Source of the DNA: Streptomyces resistomycificus
GTDB taxonomy: Bacteria; Actinomycetota; Actinomycetes; Streptomycetales; Streptomycetaceae
Assembly: GCF_001514265.1 (NCBI RefSeq)
Contig: NZ_KQ948995.1
Span: 1 to 64,000, forward strand
DNA length: 64,000 bases
Direction of reading: 5' to 3'
The position numbers were made by a program, and so were the translations under genes. Shown piece after piece: positions 21,248 to 30,408 of this stretch; position 1 is the first letter of the stretch; every line of letters starts with the position of its first letter. Under the pieces are notes generated by a model. That model had not been told where the DNA came from, searched no databases, and saw only the letters and a program-made list of their open reading frames with translations.

Positions 21248-24231
21248 CGACCGTCCCCCTTTGTCGTTCCTTGTGCTGTGCCGCTGTGGGCGTCGTCGCC
21301 CGCGGCGTTCTCCTCGCGGCCGCGCTGCCAGCCCCGCTGGAGCGAGGCCATCCGGCTGCGTACCTCGTCGGCGTCCCGCTCGACGGGCTCCGCCGGGTTG
21401 TCGGCGCGTCGTCCGGGGCTCTGCTTCAGCTGCGGGGCCAGGTTGGCCTGGCGTACGCGGCGGGGCAACGGAGCCGTTGCGGAGTCGGAGCCGACCTCCT
21501 GTGTCACGGAGCCTTGGCCGGGCCTCTGCGGCGCGGTGCCGGGTCGTCCGACGGGCGCGCCGGGGCCGCCCGACGTGATCTCGGCGTGGCGGGTACGCCT
21601 GGGAAGGGCAGGGGTGCTCTCGGGCCGCTCCACGTGGCCGAGGCGGGAGGCGGCCGGAGACCCGGTGCGCCGATCGTCGAGCGGTCGGCCCTCGCCGTTC
21701 GCGGCGCTGTGCCGTTCGTCGAGTTCGCGGCGCGAGGCGGTGGGGGATTCGGTGCGCTGGTCGTCCAGGCGGTCAGCCACACCGGTGCCGCGGCGCAGCG
21801 GGTTGGCGCCACGACGGCGGGTCGGCAGGGGCGCCGGTCCCTGGGGTGCGGCCGGCTGTGGACGGGACCGGTTCGGGCCGCCCGGGGACTCCTCGTCGGC
21901 CTCCTCGCGCCGCCCCCGCTGCTCGGTGACCGGGCGTCCATGGGAGCTGACCAGTTTGGGGGTCCGGCGGTGGGGCAGCGGGACCGGGGCGTCGAGGTCC
22001 TCGTCGGTCTCGTCGGCACCGAGCGGCGCGGCGCCCTCGTGCCGCTGTTCGCCGTGCCGGGGGGCCGTCTCATCGCCCGTACGGGTGAGGGAGCGGCGCG
22101 GCCGGAACAGTCCGCCGCGTTCGCTGTCCTCACTGTCCAGGGCACCAGGGAAGCCGTCCAGGGCGTCCAGGTCGACGGGGGACTCCAGCTCTACCGGACC
22201 GTCCAGGAGCGCGGCGGGCAGGCCGGGCAGTTGCGTCGGCGCCAGGGCGTGCTCGGCGCGGCGGGCCTCCTCCAGCTCGGCTTCCTTGGAGGGCCGGGGC
22301 CGGTCGAGACGGAAGCCGAGGCCGTTGGTGTCCGGGACGTCGTCCGTCAGCAGGGTGTCGGGGATGAAGACGACGGCCGTCGTGCCCCCGTAGGGGGACG
22401 GCTGCAGGGAGACCCGTACGTGCTGCCGCTGGGCGAGCCGACTGACCACGAACAGGCCCAGCCGGTCGGTGTCGGACAGCTCGAACTCCGGTGTCTCGGC
22501 GAGGCGCAGGTTGGCGTCCAGGAGCGCGTCGGCGGCCATGCCGAGACCACGGTCGTGGATCTCGAGGGTGAATCCGTTGGCGACCCGCTCGCCGACGACC
22601 TGCACGGCGGTGTGCGGCGGGGAGAACACCGTGGCGTTCTCCAGGAGTTCGGCGACGAGGTGGGTGAGGTCCGCGACGGCCGGACCGGTGACGGCGACCC
22701 GGGGCAGCCGGCGTACCTCGATGCGCTCGTAGTCCTCGACCTCGGCGACGGCGGCGCGTACGACGTCCATGAGCTGGACGGGCTTGCGCCACTGCCGGGA
22801 GGGGGCCGCGCCGGAGAGGATGACCAGACCCTCGGCGTGTCGGCGCATTCGGGTGGTCAGGTGGTCGAGGCGGAAAAGGTCGGCGAGTTCGTCGGTGTCC
22901 TCGGTCCGTCGCTCCATGGCGTCGAGCAGGGTGAGCTGCTTGTGCAGGAGCACCTGGCTGCGACGGGCGAGGTTCACGAAGACCTCGGAGACACCGGCCC
23001 GCAGTTCGGCCTGTTTGACGGCGGCCTCGACGGCGGCGCGTTGCAGGGTGTTGAGGGCCTGGCCGACCTCGCCGATCTCGTTCTTGTCGTACTCCAGGCG
23101 CGGGACCTCGGTCTCCACGTCGACCTGTTCGCCCACGGAGAGGCGGCGCATCACGCTGGGCAGCCGGACGCCGGACGCCTCATGGGCGTCCAGGCGCAGT
23201 TGCCGCAGGTCGCGGATGAGGGCGCGGCCGACCCGTACGGACACGACCAGCGAGAAGAGCAGGGCGGCGAAGCCGAGGACGCCGGCCACGGACGCCTTGA
23301 TGATGACGCCCATGGCGTCGGGACGCACACGGTCCTGGTAGCGGTCGTTGGCCTCGTCGTTGAGTGCGCCGAGTTCGTCGAGCGCGCTCCCTGCCGCGGC
23401 GTCCCAGCTCTTGGCGCTCACCGCGCTGGGAATGGTGCCGGGCTCGGAGGAGATCACGGCCTGTTCCGCCGACCGCAGCGGGGCCGTGGTCGCGTTCTTC
23501 CAGAAACGCTCGTAGCGTTCGCGCTCGTGCGCGGGCAGCACCGGCAGGGTGATGTCGTACAACATGGTGCGCTGGGCGGCCAGGTCGGAGACCTCGCGGG
23601 ACTCCTCGCGGGTCAGTTTGCCCACCACCAGCGCGGATCCCAGCAGGGCGTCCTCGCGGGAGAACAGCTCGCGGGCGCGGGTGATGTCCACCAGGGCCCG
23701 GGCCTGCTTGTCCAGCTCGACGCTGTCGATTCCGTCGAGTGAGGCCAGCAGCGCGTAACAGGGGTCGATGAGCCGGTTGTACTGGTTGAGTGCCTGGGAC
23801 CGGTCGACCGTGCCCTCCTCGACGCTCCGGCGCAGCGAGTCGATGCCCTCGAAGGCGTCCAGAATCGTGGTGAGGTGTTCGTCGTCGTCCGCGTCCATTC
23901 CGTCGCGGACGTCGGGGTCCTGCGCGTTCGCACGGATCTTGGTGACGGCCTCGTCGGTGGCGCCGCGTGTGGTGCGCAGGGCCGACAGCGCGTCCGACGC
24001 CCTGGGGTCGGCGAGGTAGACGAGAGTCTGCCGGCGCTCCTGCTGGAGGACCCGCACGGTGTCCTCGGTGGGGTAGCCGATCTTCTCGATGACGGACGAC
24101 ACGTGGAACAGCCGGGCGACTTCACGACCCGTGAGTACCGTGGCGAAACCCCAGATCGCGACCAGGGACACCAGCGGCACGAGAAGCAGCGCCACGATCT
24201 TCCGGCGGATCGACTTCCCGCGAAAGCGCAT
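21244..24231 (-). CDS. cvnA: conservon sensor histidine kinase-like protein CvnA
   Basis: A 995-residue membrane protein starting at an ATG preceded by GGGGGAGG. Another in-frame start lies 8 codons upstream. A first membrane helix (KIVALLLVPLVSLVAIWGFA) is followed by a nitrate-sensor-like extracellular domain, a second helix near residue 315, and a HAMP region. An atypical kinase core follows, containing QVLLHKQLTLLD and the ATPase motifs LLENATVFSPP and DRGLGMAADAL. The last 350 or so residues are a low-complexity Pro/Arg/Glu tail. It heads the cvnABC operon. Confidence 0.93.
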   Translation of the reverse strand: MRFRGKSIRRKIVALLLVPLVSLVAIWGFATVLTGREVARLFHVSSVIEKIGYPTEDTVRVLQQERRQTLVYLADPRASDALSALRTTRGATDEAVTKIRANAQDPDVRDGMDADDDEHLTTILDAFEGIDSLRRSVEEGTVDRSQALNQYNRLIDPCYALLASLDGIDSVELDKQARALVDITRARELFSREDALLGSALVVGKLTREESREVSDLAAQRTMLYDITLPVLPAHERERYERFWKNATTAPLRSAEQAVISSEPGTIPSAVSAKSWDAAAGSALDELGALNDEANDRYQDRVRPDAMGVIIKASVAGVLGFAALLFSLVVSVRVGRALIRDLRQLRLDAHEASGVRLPSVMRRLSVGEQVDVETEVPRLEYDKNEIGEVGQALNTLQRAAVEAAVKQAELRAGVSEVFVNLARRSQVLLHKQLTLLDAMERRTEDTDELADLFRLDHLTTRMRRHAEGLVILSGAAPSRQWRKPVQLMDVVRAAVAEVEDYERIEVRRLPRVAVTGPAVADLTHLVAELLENATVFSPPHTAVQVVGERVANGFTLEIHDRGLGMAADALLDANLRLAETPEFELSDTDRLGLFVVSRLAQRQHVRVSLQPSPYGGTTAVVFIPDTLLTDDVPDTNGLGFRLDRPRPSKEAELEEARRAEHALAPTQLPGLPAALLDGPVELESPVDLDALDGFPGALDSEDSERGGLFRPRRSLTRTGDETAPRHGEQRHEGAAPLGADETDEDLDAPVPLPHRRTPKLVSSHGRPVTEQRGRREEADEESPGGPNRSRPQPAAPQGPAPLPTRRRGANPLRRGTGVADRLDDQRTESPTASRRELDERHSAANGEGRPLDDRRTGSPAASRLGHVERPESTPALPRRTRHAEITSGGPGAPVGRPGTAPQRPGQGSVTQEVGSDSATAPLPRRVRQANLAPQLKQSPGRRADNPAEPVERDADEVRSRMASLQRGWQRGREENAAGDDAHSGTAQGTTKGDGR

Positions 24232-24649
24232 GGCCTCCCCCAGCTCGACCCCCACCGGCAGGGGTACAGATGTGCGTCAACAAACGCGGCGAGCCTACTA
24301 CTGACGCACAGGTAACTCGAAGACCGGTCCGGAAGCCGAACTACCGCACCGGGGGCAAGAGATACGCAGTTGTCCGCTCATGACAGGAGATCATCTCCCG
24401 TCTTTCCTCGGCGAGTGCGGGATCGAACCCGGTCGGCCCGGTTGACCAGTTGGCCTGAATTTTGCGTTCGACGGGAATCTTGAGGGTGACTCGTTCGTCG
24501 TTCTTCATGGGAGTTGGGGGCGGAATCGGCCACTGGAGCCGCATCCCGCACCCGGGCGGCGTAAAACAGCGCAAGCCGGGCAGCCACTGGGGAGCCGGGT
24601 CTTCGGACGCGGGGCGAGCGGTCTGCTGGCGGTGGGGAGTGACACGGTG
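24232..24649. other. intergenic region between cvnA and the small membrane protein gene
   Basis: About 420 bp between divergent genes with no coding region that I can support. GGAGAT-C-ATCTCC at 24386-24398 is a short perfect inverted repeat that could be an operator. Otherwise I see nothing distinctive. Confidence 0.5.
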
Positions 24650-25231
24650 ATGGGCACGGCGGAGCGACAAGAGACGCTGCCGGACGACGGGACGGCGCAG
24701 ATGACGGCACAGCAGGTCCTCGACGCGCCGGATCTCGACATTCCGACGAACAGGAGTGACGGGGGCAGGGCGGCGCCTTACGAGGGTGCGGCCGGGGCCG
24801 ACGAGCGCGGCGCGGTACGAGAGGCCCGACAGGAGCCCCGGTACCAGCCGTTGTGGATCGAGGAGCCCGCGCGACGGCGCCGGTTGCCCGATCCGGTGCG
24901 GACGTCGGCGGTGCGGGCGGTGCTGATCATCTCCGTGACGCTGATCCAGGCCATGGTGGCCTTCCTGTGCACCATGGCCGGCTCCTGGCTGGCGTTCCCG
25001 ATGGTGCTGAGCAGTGTCGCCAGCACCGTGGTGGCCACCTGGGGCGCCCTCGACGTCTGGGTGACCCGCCAGGTGTGGAACCAGCGCCACGGCGTGGTGT
25101 CGACGCCCAGCAGCACCGCTCGTGCCCTGCGGCGCGAGCGCCGCAGGGCACGGCGACAGGCACGGGTGGCGGAGCGGACCCAGAGGCGGATACGCCGGCA
25201 GGGCGGGGCGGGTCAGTTGTCGCATTCCTGA
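24650..25231 (+). CDS. conserved hypothetical two-helix membrane protein
   Basis: A 193-residue protein of unknown function. The ATG used here is preceded by GGGGAG about 10 bp upstream. An in-frame GTG six codons earlier is possible. The first 85 residues are acidic and disordered, ending in LWIEEPARRRRLPDPVR. Two hydrophobic segments follow (about residues 92-116 and 119-137). The C-terminus is a strongly basic tail of repeated RRERRRARRQ. Such an acidic-TM-TM-basic layout suggests an inner-membrane protein with both ends in the cytoplasm. It is divergent from the conservon. Confidence 0.7.
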   Translation: MGTAERQETLPDDGTAQMTAQQVLDAPDLDIPTNRSDGGRAAPYEGAAGADERGAVREARQEPRYQPLWIEEPARRRRLPDPVRTSAVRAVLIISVTLIQAMVAFLCTMAGSWLAFPMVLSSVASTVVATWGALDVWVTRQVWNQRHGVVSTPSSTARALRRERRRARRQARVAERTQRRIRRQGGAGQLSHS

Positions 25232-25341
25232 CCCCGCGGCGACGACCGTCCGCGGGGGCCGGTCTGTCGCACGGATGGCGCGTTCGGGTCATGTGGCCGA
25301 CCCGTTCACAGCACGTTCGGTTGCGTTCCCCCACGGACGAG

Positions 25342-25575
25342 TGCACCGCGGGGATGTCGGTGGTGCAGGACGAGTCCTTCGGGCAGGTGCTCACCGTCGA
25401 GCGTTTCACCAGCGAGGACGAGGTGGTGCGCGTCGCGAACGACACCATCTACTGCCTGGCCGGGGCCGTCTGGACCACCGACGAGGCCAAGGCGGCCCGG
25501 GTCGCGGGCCGGCTCGGGCTCGGGACGGTCTGGATCAACGACTACCACCCCTGTGTGCCGCAGGCGGAATGGGGC
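25342..25575 (+). pseudogene. aldehyde dehydrogenase C-terminal fragment
   Basis: About 78 codons read like the late part of a betaine/aminobutyraldehyde-type aldehyde dehydrogenase: SVVQDESFGQVLTVERF, VRVANDTIYCLAGAVWTTDE and LGTVWINDYHP. There is no catalytic Cys region, no upstream domain and no credible start. The usual Gly-Phe-Lys continuation after EWG is lost at about 25575. The frame then breaks into an unrelated GMC-oxidase fragment, so this is a decayed relic. Confidence 0.8.
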
Positions 25576-25580
25576 GCGCG

Positions 25581-25734
25581 CAGGACGACCCCTCGGCCCC
25601 GCTCGACGCGCGGCTGCGGGTCAAGGGGATCGAGGGGCCGCGGGTCGCCGACGGGTCCGTCATGCCGGACCTCGTCACCGTCAACCCGTGCGTCACGATG
25701 ATGATGATCGGCGGGAAGTGCGGGTGGATCTCCC
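25581..25734 (+). pseudogene. GMC (choline-type) oxidoreductase C-terminal fragment
   Basis: About 50 codons in a different frame from the preceding fragment. They match the extreme C-terminus of GMC flavoenzymes: DARLRVKGIEGPRVADGSV, then MPDLVTVNPCVTMMMIGGK. VNPCVT is the segment that carries the active-site Asn in choline oxidase/dehydrogenase. Only the tail remains. Joined to an aldehyde dehydrogenase fragment, it points to a deleted choline-to-betaine gene pair. Confidence 0.8.
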
Positions 25735-25750
25735 GAAGGAGGACGCCTGA

Positions 25751-28700
25751 TCAACTCCCGGCGGGCGCGGGCCGTTTGAACATCCGCGTCGCCGTGATCT
25801 CACTGTGCACCGCCTCCTCCGCCTGGGGCTGCCGTGGCAGTCCCGGGCGGAGGTGTTCCTCCACGCTGATGTACTTCAGGCCCGCCCTCAGGTCGGCGTC
25901 GTTGCGCAGCCGGATGACGAGGGGGAACTCGGCGAGCGCGGTCGTGTCGAACAGGCCTGTCGTGTACAGGAGTTGGACCCCGAGCGCATCCGACACGGCT
26001 CGCTGGAGCTCCAGCAGGTACGTCGCGTTGGCCCGCCCGATCGGGTTGTCGAGGAAGAGGGTGCCGGCGTGCCGGTGCTTGTCACGTCCCCGGTCGTTGG
26101 AGCGCAGGGCCGCCATCGTGCAGTAGAGGGCGATCGCGGCGGTGAGCAACTGCCCGCCGGAGAACACGTCACCCATCTGCCCGACGGGCACGCGCTCGGC
26201 TCTCAGTACGGCGTCCGGCTTGAGGATCTCGACGGCCACGCCCTTGGGCTGGAGCGCCGCGCCGACCCCGCGCAGCAGCAGGGACATCCCGTCGCGCCGC
26301 AGGTCGGAGTTCTTCTTGACGGCGGCCCGGGTCGCCTCGTCGATGACCTCGCCGAGCCGCTCGGTGAGCGTGGCCTGGTCGGGCTCCTCGAAGCGGATGC
26401 GCAGGAACTCCTGGCCCGACCACTCGCCGAGCCCTTCGGGCAGCCTGGACAGCCGCTGGGCGGACCTGAGCGTGGCGAGCGCCGACTCGACGAGCCCCCG
26501 GAGACGGTCCACGATCGAGTCCCGGTTCCGCTCCAGCTGCGCCAACTCGTCGGTGAGCACGCGCAGTCGGGGTGCGAAGGCGTCCGCCCACTTCTGGGCG
26601 TGCTCGGGCAGCGAGGAGGCGGGGAGCTCGCGGATCTGCTGCCGGGCCGGGGTGCGGACCTGCTCGTAGCGGGTGGAGTTGGCGTGCCGGACGAGGACGT
26701 CGCTCGCCTCGCGTACGGCGGCCTCGGCGGCGGACAGGTCGGCGGCACAGCCCCGCAGGGACCGGCGGGCCTCGGCGGCGGACTGCCGGGCCTCCTCCGG
26801 GCTGCCGGGATACGCCTCGGTCTCCTCCGGCTCCTCCTCCGGGGTGTGCTCCCGCAGCAGGTCCCGCAACATCGCGGCGATCTCGTCGAAGCCGCCGGCC
26901 GCGTCCTCGGCGGCGCGGTGGGCGTCGAGGAGCTCGGCGTGCGCCTCCCGGGCCCGGCTCAGGGCTTCGGTGCGCGAGGCGAGTTCGGTGGTCGCCGTCC
27001 GCAGCAGCGCCTGCGCGTGCTCGGCGTCGCGCGGCTGCTGCTCCTCGGGCAGGTCGGTGTGGGCCTCGCCTTCCTCGGGCGCGTTCCGCTCGGCCTCACC
27101 GCGCAGGCGGCCCAGCTGCTCGCTCGCGCTGGACATCCGGGTCTCCAGGAGCTGCACCAGTTCGTCGGCGCGGGCGACGGCGGCCTGCCGGGACGGTCCG
27201 TCGGAGCCGTCGGGCGACTGGAGCAGCTGCTCCGCGCGCGTGCGGACCTTGTTGCTCAGCCGGTCCAGGTCCGCGCGCGCCGCGCTCTCGTCGCTCTCCG
27301 CGCGCGCCTGCTCGGCCCGCAGGTCGGCACCGACGCCGACCTTCTCGTACACCTGTGAGGCGGCCCGGTAGGCCTCCCGGAGTGCGGGCAGGGACGCCCT
27401 CGGATCCTCCGCCTCGTTGTCCGGTACGTCATCGGGGGCGCCGGCGATCTCGGAGCGCTCGGCACGCAGCGCACGGGCGGTGCGGCGGGCGTCGTCGGCG
27501 GCGCGCTGGGCGGCGCGCCGGTCCTCGTCGGCGGCACGGGCACGGTCCAGGCAGGTCTGGGCGCGGGCCTCCGACTCGGCGGCGTCGTCGGCGAGTTCAC
27601 GCAGCTTGACCTGCCAGCCGACCCGCTCCCGCAGCCGGAAGGCGAGGCCGGCGAGGGCGTCGGCGGCCCGGCGCGCCTTCTGGGCCGCCTCCTGCCGCTC
27701 GTCCCGGACCTGTGCGGCCTCCGCGGCGGTCTCGTCGGCCTCGGCCCGCACGGTCCGTGCCTCGGTCAGCTCGGCTTCGGACTCCTCGGCGAACACCCGG
27801 GTGTCCTGGGCGGCCCGGGACAGCTCGAGGAGCCGTCCGGACGGGCAGCCGGCGCGCCAGGAGGTGAGCCGTGCCGCCAGCTCCCGGTCCTTGCCCAGCC
27901 GGGCCGCGAGGGCCCTGATCTCCTCGTCCCGCTCGGTGGCCCGCGCGCGCAGCGCCTGCCGTTCCTCGTCGGCGGCGTGCTCGTCGTGCATGGCCGGGTT
28001 CGGCGGTACGAGGAAGACGTCGCCGGTGTCCGAGTCGGGTGCCGGGGTGGGGGCGAGCAGGGCGGCCGCCGTACCGACCGCCACGGCGGACCGTGGCAGC
28101 AGTGCCGCGTCGCTCAGCGCCTCCCGGGCACGCGCGTGGGTGGCGGGGTCGGTGATGATCACACCGTCGACCAGCTCGGGCCGGGCGGCCAGCACCCGCG
28201 CGTGGTCGACGGGGTCGACGGCCTGGGCGAGATAGCGCCAGCCGGGCAGCGCGGGGATGCCGTGCTCGCCGAGGAACTCCACGGTCGCCAGCACGTCCGG
28301 GCCGGGCGGCAGCAGTCCGCCTTCACCGAGCGCACCGAGGATACGGGAGTCGTCGGCGGCGGCCGTCCGCAGTTCGAAGAGCTGCCGCTCCGCGGCGGAG
28401 ACGGCGTCGTCGAGCAGCTCGCGCAGCTCGTCGGCGAAGCGGTCCAGGTCCTCGGGGGTGAGCGCGGGCCGGTCGGCGTCGCCGTCGTCCTGGCGGGGCT
28501 GCGGGACCACGGAGGAGCGCGCGTCGGCGCCGGTCAGGCTGAGCAGCTCGGACAGTCGTTCCTCGGCCGCCAGGGCTTCGGCCAGTCGGCGCTCTGCCTC
28601 GTAGGAGCGTTCGGCGGCCGTGGCCGCGTCCTCCGCGCGGGCCGCCGTCAGCTCGGCGCGGGACTCGGCCGCCGCGGCCTCACGCGCGTGCTCGGTGGCC

Positions 28701-30373
28701 CGGCGTGACGCCTCACGTGCGGTGTCCCAGGCGGCCACCGTCGCCTTCTCGGCGTCGCTGGCGGCGAGGGCCGCGCGCGCGGGGTCGGCGTCGGGCGCGC
28801 TGTCGTCGAGCCAGCCCGCGCGCACCGCCTCGGCGGTCTCCTGCTCGACCTCGGTCAACCGCTGGCGCAGATGCCCGATCTCGCTGCGGGCGCGCTGTGC
28901 CTCGGTCGCGGCGGAGGTCGAGTCCCGGTACGCGCAGTCGCTGACCTCCTGGAGGGCGGCGGACCGCTCCTCCTCCTCGTTGGCGAGGGTCTCGGCGCGC
29001 TCCGCGGCCGCGTGCAGGGCCCGTACGAGGTCGACGGCGGCCTTGGCCCGGGCGGCGAGCGCGGGTGCCGCGTCCCGCTCGGCCTCCTGGATCGCGGCGG
29101 CCACCCGCGCGACCCGGTCGGCGGCGGCACGGTGGCGCAGCACGGCCTCGGCGGCCTGCCAGGCGGAGTGCAGGGTGCGCGCGTCGGCGAGTTCGCGCTT
29201 CTGCGCGGCCGCCGACTTCTCGGCGGCTGCCAGCGCCAACGAGGCGTGCCGGTAGGCCAGTTCGGCCGCGATCAGCGCGCTGCGCTCGCGGGCCCCCTCG
29301 GAGTGGGTGACGGCGTACGCGGCGGCGGTGACCCGCTGGGCGAGGTCGGCGGCCCGCACGCGTTCCCGCGCCCCGCGAGCGGACTGCCGCCGGGCCAGGG
29401 TCCTGGTACGACGCTCGGCCGCGGAGTGGATGTCCCGCGCGCGGGAGCGGGCCTCGGCCGCCTCGACGATCCGGCCGAGCAGGTCGACGGAACCTGCGGT
29501 GAAGTCCCGTTCGGCGATCAGCTCGGCGCGCCGGCCCAGCTTGTTGCCGAAGCCGCTGACCAGGTCGGCGAGGCCGTCGGTGTCGCGGGTGTCGGTGACC
29601 GCCCGCAGCAGCAGGTCGGTGAAGTCGGAGTCCTTCTTGACCGCGAAGAGGCCGGCGGCCTCGCCCTCGTCGGCGTTCATCTCCCGCTGGTAGCGGAAGA
29701 GTTCGGGGTCGAGCCCGAGGTCCGTGAGGTGTTCGACCCACCGGTCGTGGATCTCCTCCCAGTGCACCTCCAGATGGGGATACGCCTTGCCCGCCTCGGT
29801 GATGGCGTCCCTGAAGCCCTTCATGGTGCGCCGCCGGCCCTGCGCGCCCGACTGGCCCTCGACGGACGGCCGCACGGCGGTGGACTCGGCGACCGGGAGG
29901 TTGTCCAGGCTCAGTCCGGGCCCGGGCCGGAAGGAGTACCAGGCCTCGGCGAACTTCCGCGGGTCGTTGGAGACCTGGCGTCCCCGCCACTCGCTCGCCT
30001 TGCCCACGACGACGCACTCACCGGTCAGCACGTGCTGCCACTCCAGCGCCACGTGTCCGCAGTCGTCGGCGAGCAGGAACTTGCGCAGCACGCCGGAGCT
30101 GGCGCCGCCGAGGGTGTTGCGGTGGCCCGGCAGCATCACGGAGAAGATCAGCTTGAGCAGGACGGACTTGCCGCCGCCGTTCTCCAGGAAGAGCACGCCG
30201 GCGGGGGCGGGGCGGCGCGGCGGGCCGACGGGCTCGTCCTCGAAGAACTCCGCCTGGGTGGGCGCGGGGTCGGGCACGATGTCGCCCACGCCCCGCAGGT
30301 CAAGCACGGTGTCGGCGTAGCGCGCACCGGCGGGCCCGATGGAGTAGAGGCGGACCCGGGACAGCTCGTACAT
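25751..30373 (-). CDS. giant SMC/MukB-like coiled-coil ATPase
   Basis: A 1540-residue ABC-type ATPase with SMC architecture. The Walker A is FLENGGGKSVL (K69). A very long Ala/Glu/Arg-rich coiled coil follows, interrupted mid-chain by a non-coiled, hinge-like region near residues 610-800. The C-terminal head has the signature FSGGQ (about 1405) and the Walker B LFLDN (D1442). The Walker B Asp is followed by Asn where SMC proteins have the catalytic Glu. The size is close to MukB (about 1486 residues) and above typical JetC/MksB. It ends an operon with two upstream genes that resemble kleisin and winged-helix subunits. A role in chromosome organisation or plasmid exclusion is inferred. Confidence 0.8.
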   Translation of the reverse strand: MYELSRVRLYSIGPAGARYADTVLDLRGVGDIVPDPAPTQAEFFEDEPVGPPRRPAPAGVLFLENGGGKSVLLKLIFSVMLPGHRNTLGGASSGVLRKFLLADDCGHVALEWQHVLTGECVVVGKASEWRGRQVSNDPRKFAEAWYSFRPGPGLSLDNLPVAESTAVRPSVEGQSGAQGRRRTMKGFRDAITEAGKAYPHLEVHWEEIHDRWVEHLTDLGLDPELFRYQREMNADEGEAAGLFAVKKDSDFTDLLLRAVTDTRDTDGLADLVSGFGNKLGRRAELIAERDFTAGSVDLLGRIVEAAEARSRARDIHSAAERRTRTLARRQSARGARERVRAADLAQRVTAAAYAVTHSEGARERSALIAAELAYRHASLALAAAEKSAAAQKRELADARTLHSAWQAAEAVLRHRAAADRVARVAAAIQEAERDAAPALAARAKAAVDLVRALHAAAERAETLANEEEERSAALQEVSDCAYRDSTSAATEAQRARSEIGHLRQRLTEVEQETAEAVRAGWLDDSAPDADPARAALAASDAEKATVAAWDTAREASRRATEHAREAAAAESRAELTAARAEDAATAAERSYEAERRLAEALAAEERLSELLSLTGADARSSVVPQPRQDDGDADRPALTPEDLDRFADELRELLDDAVSAAERQLFELRTAAADDSRILGALGEGGLLPPGPDVLATVEFLGEHGIPALPGWRYLAQAVDPVDHARVLAARPELVDGVIITDPATHARAREALSDAALLPRSAVAVGTAAALLAPTPAPDSDTGDVFLVPPNPAMHDEHAADEERQALRARATERDEEIRALAARLGKDRELAARLTSWRAGCPSGRLLELSRAAQDTRVFAEESEAELTEARTVRAEADETAAEAAQVRDERQEAAQKARRAADALAGLAFRLRERVGWQVKLRELADDAAESEARAQTCLDRARAADEDRRAAQRAADDARRTARALRAERSEIAGAPDDVPDNEAEDPRASLPALREAYRAASQVYEKVGVGADLRAEQARAESDESAARADLDRLSNKVRTRAEQLLQSPDGSDGPSRQAAVARADELVQLLETRMSSASEQLGRLRGEAERNAPEEGEAHTDLPEEQQPRDAEHAQALLRTATTELASRTEALSRAREAHAELLDAHRAAEDAAGGFDEIAAMLRDLLREHTPEEEPEETEAYPGSPEEARQSAAEARRSLRGCAADLSAAEAAVREASDVLVRHANSTRYEQVRTPARQQIRELPASSLPEHAQKWADAFAPRLRVLTDELAQLERNRDSIVDRLRGLVESALATLRSAQRLSRLPEGLGEWSGQEFLRIRFEEPDQATLTERLGEVIDEATRAAVKKNSDLRRDGMSLLLRGVGAALQPKGVAVEILKPDAVLRAERVPVGQMGDVFSGGQLLTAAIALYCTMAALRSNDRGRDKHRHAGTLFLDNPIGRANATYLLELQRAVSDALGVQLLYTTGLFDTTALAEFPLVIRLRNDADLRAGLKYISVEEHLRPGLPRQPQAEEAVHSEITATRMFKRPAPAGS

Positions 30374-30408
30374 GGCGGACTCTCGTAAGTCTTCGGCAGG
30401 TCAGGGGG

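Noticed and set aside
24476..24501. SigR-like GGAAT with 18-bp spacer
   Set aside because: The -10 element would be GTC and not GTT, and no gene starts at a suitable distance with a stress role.
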